A program made the position numbers and the translations under genes. Shown here in pieces: positions 24,568-32,924 of a stretch of 37,249 nucleotides of DNA. The notes under the pieces are model-generated. The model was not told the DNA's origin and searched no databases. It was given only the letters and a program-made list of their open reading frames with translations. How positions within the stretch are numbered: the stretch's first letter is position 1; each line of letters begins with the position of its first letter. Where the stretch lies: assembly GCA_947495975.1 (NCBI GenBank), contig CANMBE010000020.1, positions 1 to 37,249 of the forward strand, in the 5' to 3' direction. The DNA comes from Ignavibacteria bacterium (GTDB taxonomy: Bacteria; Bacteroidota; Ignavibacteria; Kapaibacteriales; Kapaibacteriaceae).

Positions 24568-24575
24568 CAAACCTA
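24568..24575 (-). promoter_or_regulatory. -7 promoter box of ymdB, six nt from the start codon
   Basis: The minus strand reads TAGGTTTG (TAnnTTTG consensus) and then six bases before ATG 24561. Transcription from this box would begin at or next to the ATG. It is part of a 16-bp sequence identical to that upstream of the acyl-CoA dehydrogenase gene. Confidence 0.45.
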
Positions 24576-24593
24576 CGAAACACCAGACTGCGG

Positions 24594-24601
24594 TATCTTT
24601 G
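24594..24601 (+). promoter_or_regulatory. -7 promoter box of the cobalamin adenosyltransferase gene
   Basis: TATCTTTG matches TAnnTTTG exactly and ends six nt before ATG 24608, mirroring the arrangement for the divergent ymdB. No Shine-Dalgarno sequence is visible. This suggests a leaderless transcript. Confidence 0.45.
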
Positions 24602-24607
24602 CGGTAT

Positions 24608-25165
24608 ATGTCAACACGCATCTATACCAAGACAGGGGACGATGGAACCACGGGGCTTTTTGGGGGCACTCGCGTCCGGAAGGATAACGTACGTATTGAC
24701 GCCTATGGAACAGTTGACGAGCTCAACAGCATCATTGGCGTTGTGCGAACATGTGCGCTTCCAGAAGAGATTGCTACACAGTTTGCCCTCATTTCATCGG
24801 CACTTTTCACACTCGGAGCGGACCTAGCAACTCCTCTTGATCCTCCTCCGGTCTACGATATTCCTCGTATAGGAATGGAACACATTGAGGAACTCGAAGG
24901 TTGGATTGATCGCTTCGACGGTATGCTGGAGCCGTTGAAGGTCTTTATTCTTCCTGGTGGTACCGTGGCCGCTGCACACCTGCATGTTGCCCGCACTGTC
25001 TGTAGAAGGGCCGAAAGGTGTGTTGTTACGCTCGCAACACATGAAGATATCGGGAGCTTTGTAGTACGATATTTGAATCGGTTATCTGACTACCTGTTTA
25101 TGGCAGCCCGAGCGGTGAATGCGTCAGCAGGTGTAGAAGATGTACCATGGAAACCGAAAACATAA
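24608..25165 (+). CDS. pduO: PduO-type cob(I)alamin adenosyltransferase
   Basis: This enzyme transfers the adenosyl group of ATP to cob(I)alamin to make coenzyme B12. The 185-residue protein has the ATP-binding N-terminus (IYTKTGDDGTTGLFGGTRVRKD), YGTVDELNS, and the C-terminal helix signature RTVCRRAERCVV followed by RYLNRLSDYLFMAARAVN. The start at ATG 24608 (MSTRIYTKTGDDG) is canonical; TTG 24599 would add three residues. No other cobalamin gene or B12 riboswitch is in the window, so it probably serves salvage for a B12 enzyme encoded elsewhere. Confidence 0.94.
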   Translation: MSTRIYTKTGDDGTTGLFGGTRVRKDNVRIDAYGTVDELNSIIGVVRTCALPEEIATQFALISSALFTLGADLATPLDPPPVYDIPRIGMEHIEELEGWIDRFDGMLEPLKVFILPGGTVAAAHLHVARTVCRRAERCVVTLATHEDIGSFVVRYLNRLSDYLFMAARAVNASAGVEDVPWKPKT

Positions 25166-25272
25166 TCACAGATTACTGATACATTTCTCATCTCACATCG
25201 AAGAATGTTATGATGAGCTTTTTTAGAATGAACATTGAGATGGCCGCAGAGATACGCGGGAAATGAGAAACG

Positions 25273-26682
25273 TTACGATGTGCGAATAAGTCTGGCTCCA
25301 AAGGCGCCGTCGGTTTTATGGCGATGTGGAAATGTTTGTAAAAACCCCTCTTCGCAAACATCGGACGGCAAATAATTCTCAGCTCGATCAAGGGCAAATT
25401 CTGGATGTTTTTCTAAGAACCACGTCACGACTGCTGAATTCTCTTCGGGCTCAATCGTACACGTACTGTAGACGATTGCTCCTCCTGGTTTGACGAGCGT
25501 TGCTGCATGACCGAGTATCTCTTTTTGCGTGATCGACATCTTGCGGATGTCATCGATTTCTCGACGCCACTTTATATCTGGTTTCTTAGACAACGTCCCC
25601 ATGCCTGAACAAGGAGCGTCAACAAGGACAAGGTCTGCCAAGTCCTTTGCTACATATTCCCTTGCGTCGCCGTGGACGGCAGTCACTATTGATGTCCCTG
25701 AACGCTGTGCGTTCTCCTCAATAAAGCGGAGTCTGGACTCATACTTCTCCAGTGCGATAACCGTTCCCTGATTTTTCATGAGTTCTGCCGCATGCACCGC
25801 TTTGCCCCCTGGAGCGGCGCAGAGGTCTATCACCAACATCCCTGGCTTTGGGCTGGCAAGTTGCACTGCAAGGCTTGCACTGGCATCCTGAACGGTCACA
25901 AGACCTTCTGTAAAGAGCGGAAGTGAGCGTACGTCTCGAAGCGACGTTATCATGATGCTTGAGGGGTGTACAGGAGAGACGTCGTACTTGGTTTCTGCAG
26001 CATTGAGCAATCGCTCGATCTCTTCCATCGTGGACCTCATCGTATTTACACGTAAGGTGAGCATGGGCCGATGGTTATTCGCCGATAGGATCATCTCTGC
26101 AACCTCGCCTCCGAATCTTTCTACGTAGCGCCGCACAATCCACTGTGGGTGAGCATAGTGAATGGAAAGATGGAGCACCTCATTCTCGTGGCGATCTGGA
26201 TATCGTATGGTCTGCACGTTGCGCAGTATGTTCCGCAGTACCCCATTCACAAGACCTGCATGCTTGTCACCCTTTATCCGCTTCACAAGCTCAACGGATT
26301 CGTTGATGGCAGCCGGTGCTGGGATCTTTGATAGAAACAGCATTTGGTATAAGGCAATGCGCATCGAGTTCTTAACAAGGGGCATACACTTCGCAAACTC
26401 GCCGTGATAGAATCCTGTAAGGACCCAGTCTAGACGTGATTGCCAACGGACAGTGCCGTTAACGAGTTCGGTGACAAGTGCCCTGTCAGCAGACTCAAGC
26501 TCTGATCTTCGTAACTCTCCATCGAGTAGTTTGTCTATGTACGAGTCGCTGTTCTCGTATCGAGTGAGCAGTTTTACCGCCGTGCCGCGGGCTGTTTGAA
26601 AAACCGCAGTGGAAGAGTCTTCAATGCGGGGTGCGGCCAGTTCATCTCTCGTGGCAGCATGAGGTGCTTGTTGTTCATTCAT
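25273..26682 (-). CDS. rsmB: 16S rRNA (cytosine-C5) methyltransferase RsmB
   Basis: This SAM-dependent enzyme methylates C967 of 16S rRNA in E. coli. The 469-residue protein has an N-terminal NusB-like helical domain (about 35-175) and a Rossmann methyltransferase domain: SAM-binding DLCAAPGGKAVHAAEL, catalytic-loop DAPCSGMGTLSKKPDIKW (PC motif IV) and YSTCTIEPEEN (TC motif VI, the nucleophile). ATG 26682 is chosen; a 32-residue in-frame extension upstream runs through a tandem repeat and is not family-like. It is convergent with the cobalamin adenosyltransferase gene (107-bp gap) and divergent from an outer-membrane protein gene. Confidence 0.93.
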   Translation of the reverse strand: MNEQQAPHAATRDELAAPRIEDSSTAVFQTARGTAVKLLTRYENSDSYIDKLLDGELRRSELESADRALVTELVNGTVRWQSRLDWVLTGFYHGEFAKCMPLVKNSMRIALYQMLFLSKIPAPAAINESVELVKRIKGDKHAGLVNGVLRNILRNVQTIRYPDRHENEVLHLSIHYAHPQWIVRRYVERFGGEVAEMILSANNHRPMLTLRVNTMRSTMEEIERLLNAAETKYDVSPVHPSSIMITSLRDVRSLPLFTEGLVTVQDASASLAVQLASPKPGMLVIDLCAAPGGKAVHAAELMKNQGTVIALEKYESRLRFIEENAQRSGTSIVTAVHGDAREYVAKDLADLVLVDAPCSGMGTLSKKPDIKWRREIDDIRKMSITQKEILGHAATLVKPGGAIVYSTCTIEPEENSAVVTWFLEKHPEFALDRAENYLPSDVCEEGFLQTFPHRHKTDGAFGARLIRTS

Positions 26683-26692
26683 AGGGACGCAA

Positions 26693-26732
26693 GTATACTG
26701 AAATGACAAGTTGTATGCTGAAATGACAAGTT
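26693..26732. repeat. 20-bp tandem repeat in the rsmB upstream region
   Basis: Two adjacent copies, gtatactgaaatgacaagtt (26693-26712) and gtatgctgaaatgacaagtt (26713-26732), differ at one base. They lie 11 bp upstream of the rsmB start codon and 60 bp before the divergent barrel gene. A duplicated operator or simple slippage duplication are both possible. Confidence 0.8.
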
Positions 26733-26791
26733 GCGAATGAGTTCTCCTCATGATAAGTTTCCCTGATTGCGTCTTCATGATTCACCTCCCA

Positions 26792-27601
26792 ATGCTCAAA
26801 CCGCGTCATTTGATCCTTTTCATTCTCGTTGTGCTTCTCGTTTGGTCAGAGGCCGCTCTGGCCCAGACAAATGTGTTGGATAGCGACCCCATTACCGCCC
26901 GCAAACGACTTGTATATAGCCAAGTGGGTGGATTTGTAGGATTTGGGCTTATGTCTCAAAGTGGAACTTTCAAAACCGCCTGCGATTGTGAGTTTAGCGG
27001 GGGCTCAGGCGTTGGAATGTTTGCTGGCTTCATGTTTGAGAGGCTCACACGCTCACAAATCACCTACGGAGTTACACTTGGATATGATGGTAGGGGGATT
27101 ACTGGCCGCTTCCGAGAGGTTGAAGGCGTTGTGCAGACTACGCCATCTGGAAGATCGTTCACCGTTCCAGTTACGTTTCTCAATGAGGCTCAGTTAGCAC
27201 TGAATGTGGTTTCTGCCATGCCGTATGTGAAGTACCATTTCTTTGATCTCTTCTACGGCAGACTGGGAGCCTCAGTTGGCTATGTCTTTTCATCGAGTCT
27301 GAGCCATACAAAGACACTCGAAACAGATTCAGTGACCTTCCCCAACGGTGAAGTGGCCGCAGTTTCGCTGCTGGGCACGTCAGAGCGGTCGGTCATTTTA
27401 GAGGAGGGCCCAGTTCCAGACCTGAGCGCTTTGCAGATTGGAATCATGTTAGGATTGGGAATGGAGCTAAGAATTTCAAAAAAGATGTTTTTGAGCCCCG
27501 TTATCGAATATGTACTGCCCATCAGCACTATCAGCGTTCAAGGGACAAGCTTTTCGATCCGATCCGTACACTTTTCTTTAGAAGCAAGACATATTCTATG
27601 A
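26792..27601 (+). CDS. Outer-membrane beta-barrel protein (porin-like)
   Basis: This 269-residue exported protein starts at ATG 26792 (MLKPRHLILFILVVLLVWSE, cleavage after ALA); ATGs at 26777 and 26750 are possible longer starts and no ribosome-binding site decides between them. The mature sequence has alternating hydrophobic strands with Gly-rich turns (QVGGFVGFGLMSQSG, ITYGVTLGYDGRGI, LGASVGYVFSSSL) and ends with an amphipathic strand. This is the pattern of small eight- to ten-strand barrels annotated as 'outer membrane beta-barrel' or PorT-like. A Cys pair (TACDCEF) lies in the first extracellular-type loop. No specific function is recognisable. It is followed 116 bp later by the PD40-OmpA gene on the same strand. 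Confidence 0.7.
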   Translation: MLKPRHLILFILVVLLVWSEAALAQTNVLDSDPITARKRLVYSQVGGFVGFGLMSQSGTFKTACDCEFSGGSGVGMFAGFMFERLTRSQITYGVTLGYDGRGITGRFREVEGVVQTTPSGRSFTVPVTFLNEAQLALNVVSAMPYVKYHFFDLFYGRLGASVGYVFSSSLSHTKTLETDSVTFPNGEVAAVSLLGTSERSVILEEGPVPDLSALQIGIMLGLGMELRISKKMFLSPVIEYVLPISTISVQGTSFSIRSVHFSLEARHIL

Positions 27602-27717
27602 AGAAGGGTTTTGGTGGTTATCCACATTTGCCTATTTTTTCATTCCGGTGCAGTCGGAACGATTGTCGGAAAAAGGGCACCCAAGTGGTTGGGGCAAAAT
27701 AATTTATCTAGGATGGG

Positions 27718-30378
27718 ATGTGTATGATGCAGCAATTGGTGACGGTCTGTGTCGGCGCTTTACTATTGTTCGCGCAAGGACAGGCTTCGGCATATAACTC
27801 AGAGCTATACCTTTTTGGTGCAACGATTGAGTCGAAAACTACTGCGGACGAAGATTCGCGTGGAGACATCCTAGAAGATCCAACGAAGATTCGAATTCTC
27901 AATCTTGGGAAAGTCATCAATCACAAGGGTCTTGACTACGGTCCAACGATCAGTGCGGATGGCAAAACACTCTACTACGTGTCCAATCGCCAAGGTAGCC
28001 GCGTAACAAGAGATGGCGACTTCTCACACGATTTCTGGTCGGCAAAGAAAGAGAACAACCTCGACACGATGTTTTCATCACCGGTAAACATCGACACTGT
28101 TGATGCTGGTGTGAATACGATCATGAACGAAGGTGTTGCTTCTATTGCAGCGGATCGACAGACACTGTACTTCACTGGTTGCAATCGTAGCGACGGTCTT
28201 GGTGACTGCGACATCTACATTGCAGAAGTAGATGGTGATCGTTGGGCAAAACCGCGCAACCTCGGCAGAGCAGTGAATTCCGAATATTGGGATTCTCAGC
28301 CAACGGTCTCCCCTGACAAATCGCGTCTTTACTTTTCGTCCAATCGTCCATCTCCATCAAACCCTGATGGAGAAGGTGATGATGACATCGACATCTGGTA
28401 CTCTGATTGGGACGAAGACCTCGGCGAATGGAAAGCTGCCAAAAACATGGGGCCTGACGTCAATACACCAAAACAAGAAGTATCGCCCTTCATCGGATCC
28501 GACGGTTACACGTTATTCTTTGCGTCTAACGGACTACTTCCAAACATGGGTGGTCTCGACTTCTACCGCACAAAGAAGACGGGCGAAAAGGAACGCGATG
28601 GTCGTGAAAAGTGGTCCAAGCCAGAACAGCTTCCTGCACCGATCAACACGAGTCAAGACGAGCAGTTTATTTCGTTACCAGCGTCTGGTGATGTGCTCTA
28701 CTTCTCTTCACGCAGAAAAGACATCAGTGGTTATCAAGGTGATCTCGACGTCTTCATGGCGTTTATCCCTTCATACTTCCGCGCTGTTAATGTTATCGTT
28801 AACGTTATCGATGAATGCACAGGTCAGAATGTACCTGCTGCACTTACCTTCCGTAATGGAAAGACAGCACGTCTCGTAAAGGACAGCGTAGATCAGCAGC
28901 GCATTGAGTCCAACATCATTATTGCCAACGCAGACTACGGCGAAGGCGCAATGCGCGAAGACAGTATATCAATTAGTGTTACGGCATACTCGCCAACGTA
29001 TGGTGAGCGCTCAATCGTATTCCCTGTCAGAGATCCAGGTAAAACAACAACTGCCTCCGAAGCAAATCAACAGACAGAGATCCGTAAAACCATCACGCTT
29101 GGACAACGGCCAACGCTTGGTGCGGAAATAGAGTTTTCTAAGTGGACCAAGAAGTTGAACAATTCGTTCAAAGGACTTGTGATGGAAGAGCGCGCAACAA
29201 TCCAGCTCTATCCGATGCTCCCATACGTGTTCTTTGATGTAAAAAGCAGCACTCTTAGCTCACGCTACAAAACACTTACAGCATCACAAACCGCTGGGTT
29301 CAATGACGAGCTCTTACCGGGTGGAACACTTGATAAGTATTACCATGTGATGAACATCTTTGGTTATCGCCTGAAGAAGTATTCGAACGTTAAAGTTGAG
29401 CTTGTAGGCTGTGTTGACGAAACAAACGAAGACAAGAACTCAGACCTTCCAAAGCTTCGCTCACAACTCGTGTTTGACTATCTTAAAAACGTATGGGGTA
29501 TTGACGAAAGCCGCATGAAAATGACGGCTCGTGGTTGGCCTGAATTGCGCTCCAACCCTAAGGACTCATTCGGTATTGTTGAAAACCGACGCACTGAACT
29601 CCGCTTTTCAGGTGGAACGCCAGATGACCTGTGGGAAGTTCAACGTCCGATCTTGGACAATGACCCTACGGTTTCACCTGACCCTGCTAACATGACCTGG
29701 ATGATGAAGAACGGTATTGATGAAGGCATCGTTGCTTCGCGCCGTATTGAAATCATCCGCAACGGCCAGCCATGGAATGTGTTAAAGGAAGTGGGAGTAA
29801 CAGATGCTACCAAGCAATGGGACTGGTACAACACAGACGTTGAGTATCCTCTAGAAAAGGGACCAGAAGGAACGCCGGAAATAAGCCTGAATCCATTTAA
29901 GGCCGTCTTGGTTGTGACTTCGAAGAATGGACAAGAGTGTAAGTCAGATACTGTGACAATTCCAGTGAAGCGCATCTCATCAAAGTCTATAGCGATAGAC
30001 AAGGGTTCTGAATCAACACTCGAAAAGTACAACCTCATCCTCTTCAAGTTTGACTCGCCTCAGGCGGGTGAACTCAATGAGCGTATCATGTCAACGTGGG
30101 TGTATCCTCGCGTTAAGTCTTCATCTGTCATCAAGGTAGAAGGTCACACAGACATTGTTGGTCTTGATACACGCAATAAGCAGCTCTCCGAAGATCGTGC
30201 GCGTACGGCAGAGAACTTCATCAAGAAGCGTACATCTGCTTTCAAAGAGCTGTCAACTCGCGGAACGGGCGAAGAAGAACCTTTGTACTCCAACGAACTT
30301 CCTGAAGGTCGCTTCTTCAATCGTACAGTTCAGGTTCGTATTGAAACGCCACTGAAAGATGCCGAGATAGAAGACTAA
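27718..30378 (+). CDS. PD40 beta-propeller protein with two OmpA-like domains
   Basis: This is an 886-residue exported protein. A signal peptide (about 1-25) is not of lipoprotein type. PD40/WD40-like propeller blades follow (about 75-345; for example ISADGKTLYYVSN, VSPDKSRLYFSSNRPS, GSDGYTLFFASNG), then a carboxypeptidase-regulatory-like segment (about 355-445). Next come an OmpA-like domain (about 495-625; LPYVFFDVKSSTL, ARGWPELRSNP, IVENRRTEL) and a second one at the C-terminus (about 770-875; ILFKFDSP, VEGHTDIVG, STRGTGEEEPLYSNE, NRTVQVRI). OmpA domains bind peptidoglycan, so the propeller is probably presented at the periplasmic face of the outer membrane. AGGATGGG precedes the start; ATG 27724 is an alternative. 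T9SS PorE has a related layout with TPR, which is absent here. Confidence 0.85.
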   Translation: MCMMQQLVTVCVGALLLFAQGQASAYNSELYLFGATIESKTTADEDSRGDILEDPTKIRILNLGKVINHKGLDYGPTISADGKTLYYVSNRQGSRVTRDGDFSHDFWSAKKENNLDTMFSSPVNIDTVDAGVNTIMNEGVASIAADRQTLYFTGCNRSDGLGDCDIYIAEVDGDRWAKPRNLGRAVNSEYWDSQPTVSPDKSRLYFSSNRPSPSNPDGEGDDDIDIWYSDWDEDLGEWKAAKNMGPDVNTPKQEVSPFIGSDGYTLFFASNGLLPNMGGLDFYRTKKTGEKERDGREKWSKPEQLPAPINTSQDEQFISLPASGDVLYFSSRRKDISGYQGDLDVFMAFIPSYFRAVNVIVNVIDECTGQNVPAALTFRNGKTARLVKDSVDQQRIESNIIIANADYGEGAMREDSISISVTAYSPTYGERSIVFPVRDPGKTTTASEANQQTEIRKTITLGQRPTLGAEIEFSKWTKKLNNSFKGLVMEERATIQLYPMLPYVFFDVKSSTLSSRYKTLTASQTAGFNDELLPGGTLDKYYHVMNIFGYRLKKYSNVKVELVGCVDETNEDKNSDLPKLRSQLVFDYLKNVWGIDESRMKMTARGWPELRSNPKDSFGIVENRRTELRFSGGTPDDLWEVQRPILDNDPTVSPDPANMTWMMKNGIDEGIVASRRIEIIRNGQPWNVLKEVGVTDATKQWDWYNTDVEYPLEKGPEGTPEISLNPFKAVLVVTSKNGQECKSDTVTIPVKRISSKSIAIDKGSESTLEKYNLILFKFDSPQAGELNERIMSTWVYPRVKSSSVIKVEGHTDIVGLDTRNKQLSEDRARTAENFIKKRTSAFKELSTRGTGEEEPLYSNELPEGRFFNRTVQVRIETPLKDAEIED

Positions 30379-30419
30379 GGTTCACACCTCTTTTTCTCCT
30401 CACACATAGAATTTCTTAC

Positions 30420-30444
30420 AGCGCCCAACCTTTGGTTGGGCGCT
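30420..30444 (+). terminator. Rho-independent terminator after the PD40-OmpA gene
   Basis: A perfect 11-bp stem (AGCGCCCAACC, loop TTT, GGTTGGGCGCT) is followed by tctgttt. It sits 41 bp after the stop and 19 bp before the lgt start. Confidence 0.82.
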
Positions 30445-30463
30445 TCTGTTTATGTTCGTACCC

Positions 30464-31261
30464 ATGATAGAATGGAATGTAGACCCAACGATCTTTACAC
30501 TTGGCCCACTCTCGCCACGGTGGTACGGCATGCTCTTTGCCACAGCATTCCTACTGAGTTATCACGTGATGAAGAAGATGTTTCTCATAGAGAAGCTAGA
30601 GTTTAAAGACCTAGATGCACTTACGATCTACATGATTGTAGGTACCATTCTAGGAGCTCGATTAGGGCATGTGTTCTTCTATGAGCCGCAGATAATGCTC
30701 GATAATCCGTTTGAAGTTCTGGCGATTTGGCACGGCGGACTTGCAAGCCATGGTGCCGCTCTTGGAATAATTACTTGTCTGTGGCTATTTCACCGCAAGC
30801 GCCGCACATTTACCATGACGTGGCTTCTAGACCGCCTTGCTATCGTAGCTGCACTCTCTGGCATGTGTATTCGAATCGGCAATCTGTGTAACTCTGAGAT
30901 TCTTGGGCGAACAGCCGATGTGCCGTGGGCATTCTGGTTCAAGCTCGTAGATCCAATGCCAGTGTGGCGTCATCCAGCGCAGATCTATGAAGCACTACTG
31001 TGTCTTGCTCTGTTTCTCGTGCTATGGATGCTCTACAAGAAAGGCATGGCACAAACAAATCCGGGCAGAATATTTGGGCTGTTCCTCGTACTTCTATTTA
31101 CTGGACGATTCTTCATTGAATTTCTAAAAGAACATCAAGTACGTTTCGAAGCGGTTCTACCCATTGATATGGGTCAGATACTCAGTATCCCTTTTATCGT
31201 AGCCGGCGTATGGTATTTGGTACGATCACGGACTGAATCTTTGGCTTTGCGATCACGGTAA
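30464..31261 (+). CDS. lgt: Prolipoprotein diacylglyceryl transferase
   Basis: Lgt attaches diacylglycerol from phosphatidylglycerol to the lipobox cysteine of prolipoproteins in the inner membrane. The 265-residue polytopic protein has the family motifs: LSPRWYGMLFATAFL, GARLGHVFFYEP, WHGGLASHGAALG, the Lgt signature RIGNLCNSEILGR, and HPAQIYEALLCLALF, then GRFFIEFLKEHQ. Start ATG 30464 (MIEWNVDP) is preferred over 30452. The hairpin terminator just upstream means it needs its own promoter. The last 68 bp overlap the 3' end of the convergent gene. Confidence 0.94.
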   Translation: MIEWNVDPTIFTLGPLSPRWYGMLFATAFLLSYHVMKKMFLIEKLEFKDLDALTIYMIVGTILGARLGHVFFYEPQIMLDNPFEVLAIWHGGLASHGAALGIITCLWLFHRKRRTFTMTWLLDRLAIVAALSGMCIRIGNLCNSEILGRTADVPWAFWFKLVDPMPVWRHPAQIYEALLCLALFLVLWMLYKKGMAQTNPGRIFGLFLVLLFTGRFFIEFLKEHQVRFEAVLPIDMGQILSIPFIVAGVWYLVRSRTESLALRSR

Positions 31262-31982
31262 AGCCCGAAACACTTCTTACCAAGCTCTTCACGGACGACG
31301 GGTCCTTGGTGGTTGCTCTAGCAGTATAAATCTGCCCGTTTGCCTGGATAAACTTCTCGCAAACAGTTTCTTGTGTCTGTGGATCTCTGTACCAGAGTAA
31401 AACAGTTCGCTCCGTGGAGTCCATACTCGATGAGACCTTTATACTTCTGCGCCGTAAGGAGTCAAGAACACGATGTACAATCCGATCTAGATCCGACTTA
31501 TGGGCCCCTGATTGCGCGCCCATCGTGATTTCGCTTCCATCATTCGCGCTTAGTTGCTGAAGCCCGCCCCTCGTCTTTTCGAAGCTCCATGCAGACGGTC
31601 TGTCACTAGACAACACAAAGCCTAATGCTGTATCAACCAGGTTCTGACCAGAGAAAAATCCACTCTTCAGTTTGCCGGGTACTGTCTTGAGTGCGCTGTC
31701 AGAGATAGTTGTTGTTGTAAACGTTACGCTGTCACCAAAGGCCTTAATGTTCTCGGAGCTCGTGCCGAGCTGAGTAGTGATTGGTGTTTCCAAAGTGACC
31801 TCAACCCCCTTTTCTGTGATCTTTCGTGCACCGCCACGGTTGTCACCGTTGCGAAAAAACATAACTGTAGCCAAAACCCCAACGATTGTAATGGCAGACG
31901 CTACGATGAGCGTGCGCTTTGTCTTTTCGCGCTCAGCGTGCACTTCTTTTGCCAGTAAATGTTCTTGGTCTTCTGTTGGCAT
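31194..31982 (-). CDS. Single-pass membrane protein of unknown function
   Basis: This is a 262-residue protein. ATG 31982 is chosen because GGGAGAAGG (31995-31987) lies four nt upstream; ATG 31997 is a weaker alternative. A charged N-terminal cytoplasmic stretch of about 23 residues precedes one TM helix (LIVASAITIVGVLATVMFF), after which the protein is periplasmic. The outside part has a Ser/Thr-rich beta segment (SVTFTTTTISDSAL), a SGFFSGQNLVDTALGFVLSS helix, and a C-terminal alpha/beta unit ending in a run of basic residues. I do not recognise the family. The topology resembles an anti-sigma or polymer-linking protein, but no motif supports either. It is divergent from the 3-hydroxyacyl-CoA dehydrogenase gene. 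Confidence 0.7.
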   Translation of the reverse strand: MPTEDQEHLLAKEVHAEREKTKRTLIVASAITIVGVLATVMFFRNGDNRGGARKITEKGVEVTLETPITTQLGTSSENIKAFGDSVTFTTTTISDSALKTVPGKLKSGFFSGQNLVDTALGFVLSSDRPSAWSFEKTRGGLQQLSANDGSEITMGAQSGAHKSDLDRIVHRVLDSLRRRSIKVSSSMDSTERTVLLWYRDPQTQETVCEKFIQANGQIYTARATTKDPSSVKSLVRSVSGFTVIAKPKIQSVIVPNTIRRLR

Positions 31983-32039
31983 AGAGCCTTCTCCCATAAT
32001 TAGAATAACTCTGTGACATGAACATACGCCGAAGGGGGC

Positions 32040-32047
32040 TAATTTTG
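32040..32047 (+). promoter_or_regulatory. -7 box upstream of the 3-hydroxyacyl-CoA dehydrogenase gene
   Basis: TAATTTTG matches TAnnTTTG exactly, ending 25 nt before ATG 32073; AAGGG lies between. No clear -33 TTG at the expected distance. Confidence 0.4.
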
Positions 32048-32072
32048 GCAATCACATCATCAAGGGTAGATC

Positions 32073-32924
32073 ATGTCAGTCCAGAAAATCACGGTCATAG
32101 GCGGCGGCACAATGGGTAACGGCATTGCACACGTTGCAGCGCAACATGGGTTTTTCGTTACGGTTGTTGATGTAAACCAAGCCGCACTCGATCGTGCGAT
32201 GAAGACCATCACTTCGAACCTTGAACGTCAGGTGAAGAAGGAACTGATTTCTGCTAGTGACATGTCGGAAATACAGAGTCGCATCGGCACGAACACGTCT
32301 ATCGAGGAGGGTGCTGCGGATGCAGACCTTGTGATAGAAGCTGCAAGTGAGCGCCTAGAAATCAAGAGGCAGATATTTACTACACTTGATGGCGTGTGTA
32401 AGCCCAAAACTATTCTTGCATCCAACACCTCTTCAATTTCAATCACAGATCTGGCAGGGGGCACTACACGCCCTGATAGATTCATCGGCATGCATTTCTT
32501 TAATCCAGTGCCAGTGATGAAACTCTGCGAGATTATTCGTGGATTGGCTACCAGCGATGAGACCTATGCGTTGATAAAATCCCTTGCAGAGAAAATGGGA
32601 AAGGTGCCAGTTGAAGTAAAGGACTATCCAGGGTTTATTTCCAATCGTATTCTCATGCCGATGATCAACGAGGCGGTGTATTGCGTGATGGAAGGGATTG
32701 CCAGTGTAGAAGATATTGACACCGTGATGAAGCTTGGTATGGCGCATCCTATGGGCCCACTTACACTCGCAGATTTTATTGGACTGGATGTGTGCCTCTC
32801 TATCATGGAAGTGCTCCACAACGGACTGGGAGACTCTAAGTACCGTCCTTGTCCGCTCCTTCGCAAGATGGTGGCTGCGGGTCACCTAGGACGCAAGAGT
32901 GGCAAGGGATTCTATAGCTACTAA
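32073..32924 (+). CDS. 3-hydroxybutyryl-CoA dehydrogenase
   Basis: This NAD(P)-dependent enzyme interconverts 3-hydroxyacyl-CoA and 3-oxoacyl-CoA. The 283-residue stand-alone enzyme has the Rossmann motif [15 protein letters not shown] (residues 9-23), [13 protein letters not shown], and the active-site segment [17 protein letters not shown], whose His is the catalytic base in the family. The C-terminal dimer domain ([49 protein letters not shown]) is complete. The length matches the Hbd/PaaH type rather than the FadB fusion. Together with the acyl-CoA dehydrogenase in the window, it indicates fatty-acid, butyrate-type or amino-acid acyl-CoA metabolism. Confidence 0.94.
   Translation: MSVQKITVIGGGTMGNGIAHVAAQHGFFVTVVDVNQAALDRAMKTITSNLERQVKKELISASDMSEIQSRIGTNTSIEEGAADADLVIEAASERLEIKRQIFTTLDGVCKPKTILASNTSSISITDLAGGTTRPDRFIGMHFFNPVPVMKLCEIIRGLATSDETYALIKSLAEKMGKVPVEVKDYPGFISNRILMPMINEAVYCVMEGIASVEDIDTVMKLGMAHPMGPLTLADFIGLDVCLSIMEVLHNGLGDSKYRPCPLLRKMVAAGHLGRKSGKGFYSY

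Noticed and set aside
24019-24687. Plus-strand frame of 222 codons
   Set aside because: It is antisense to ymdB and out of frame with the cobalamin adenosyltransferase gene, both firmly identified.
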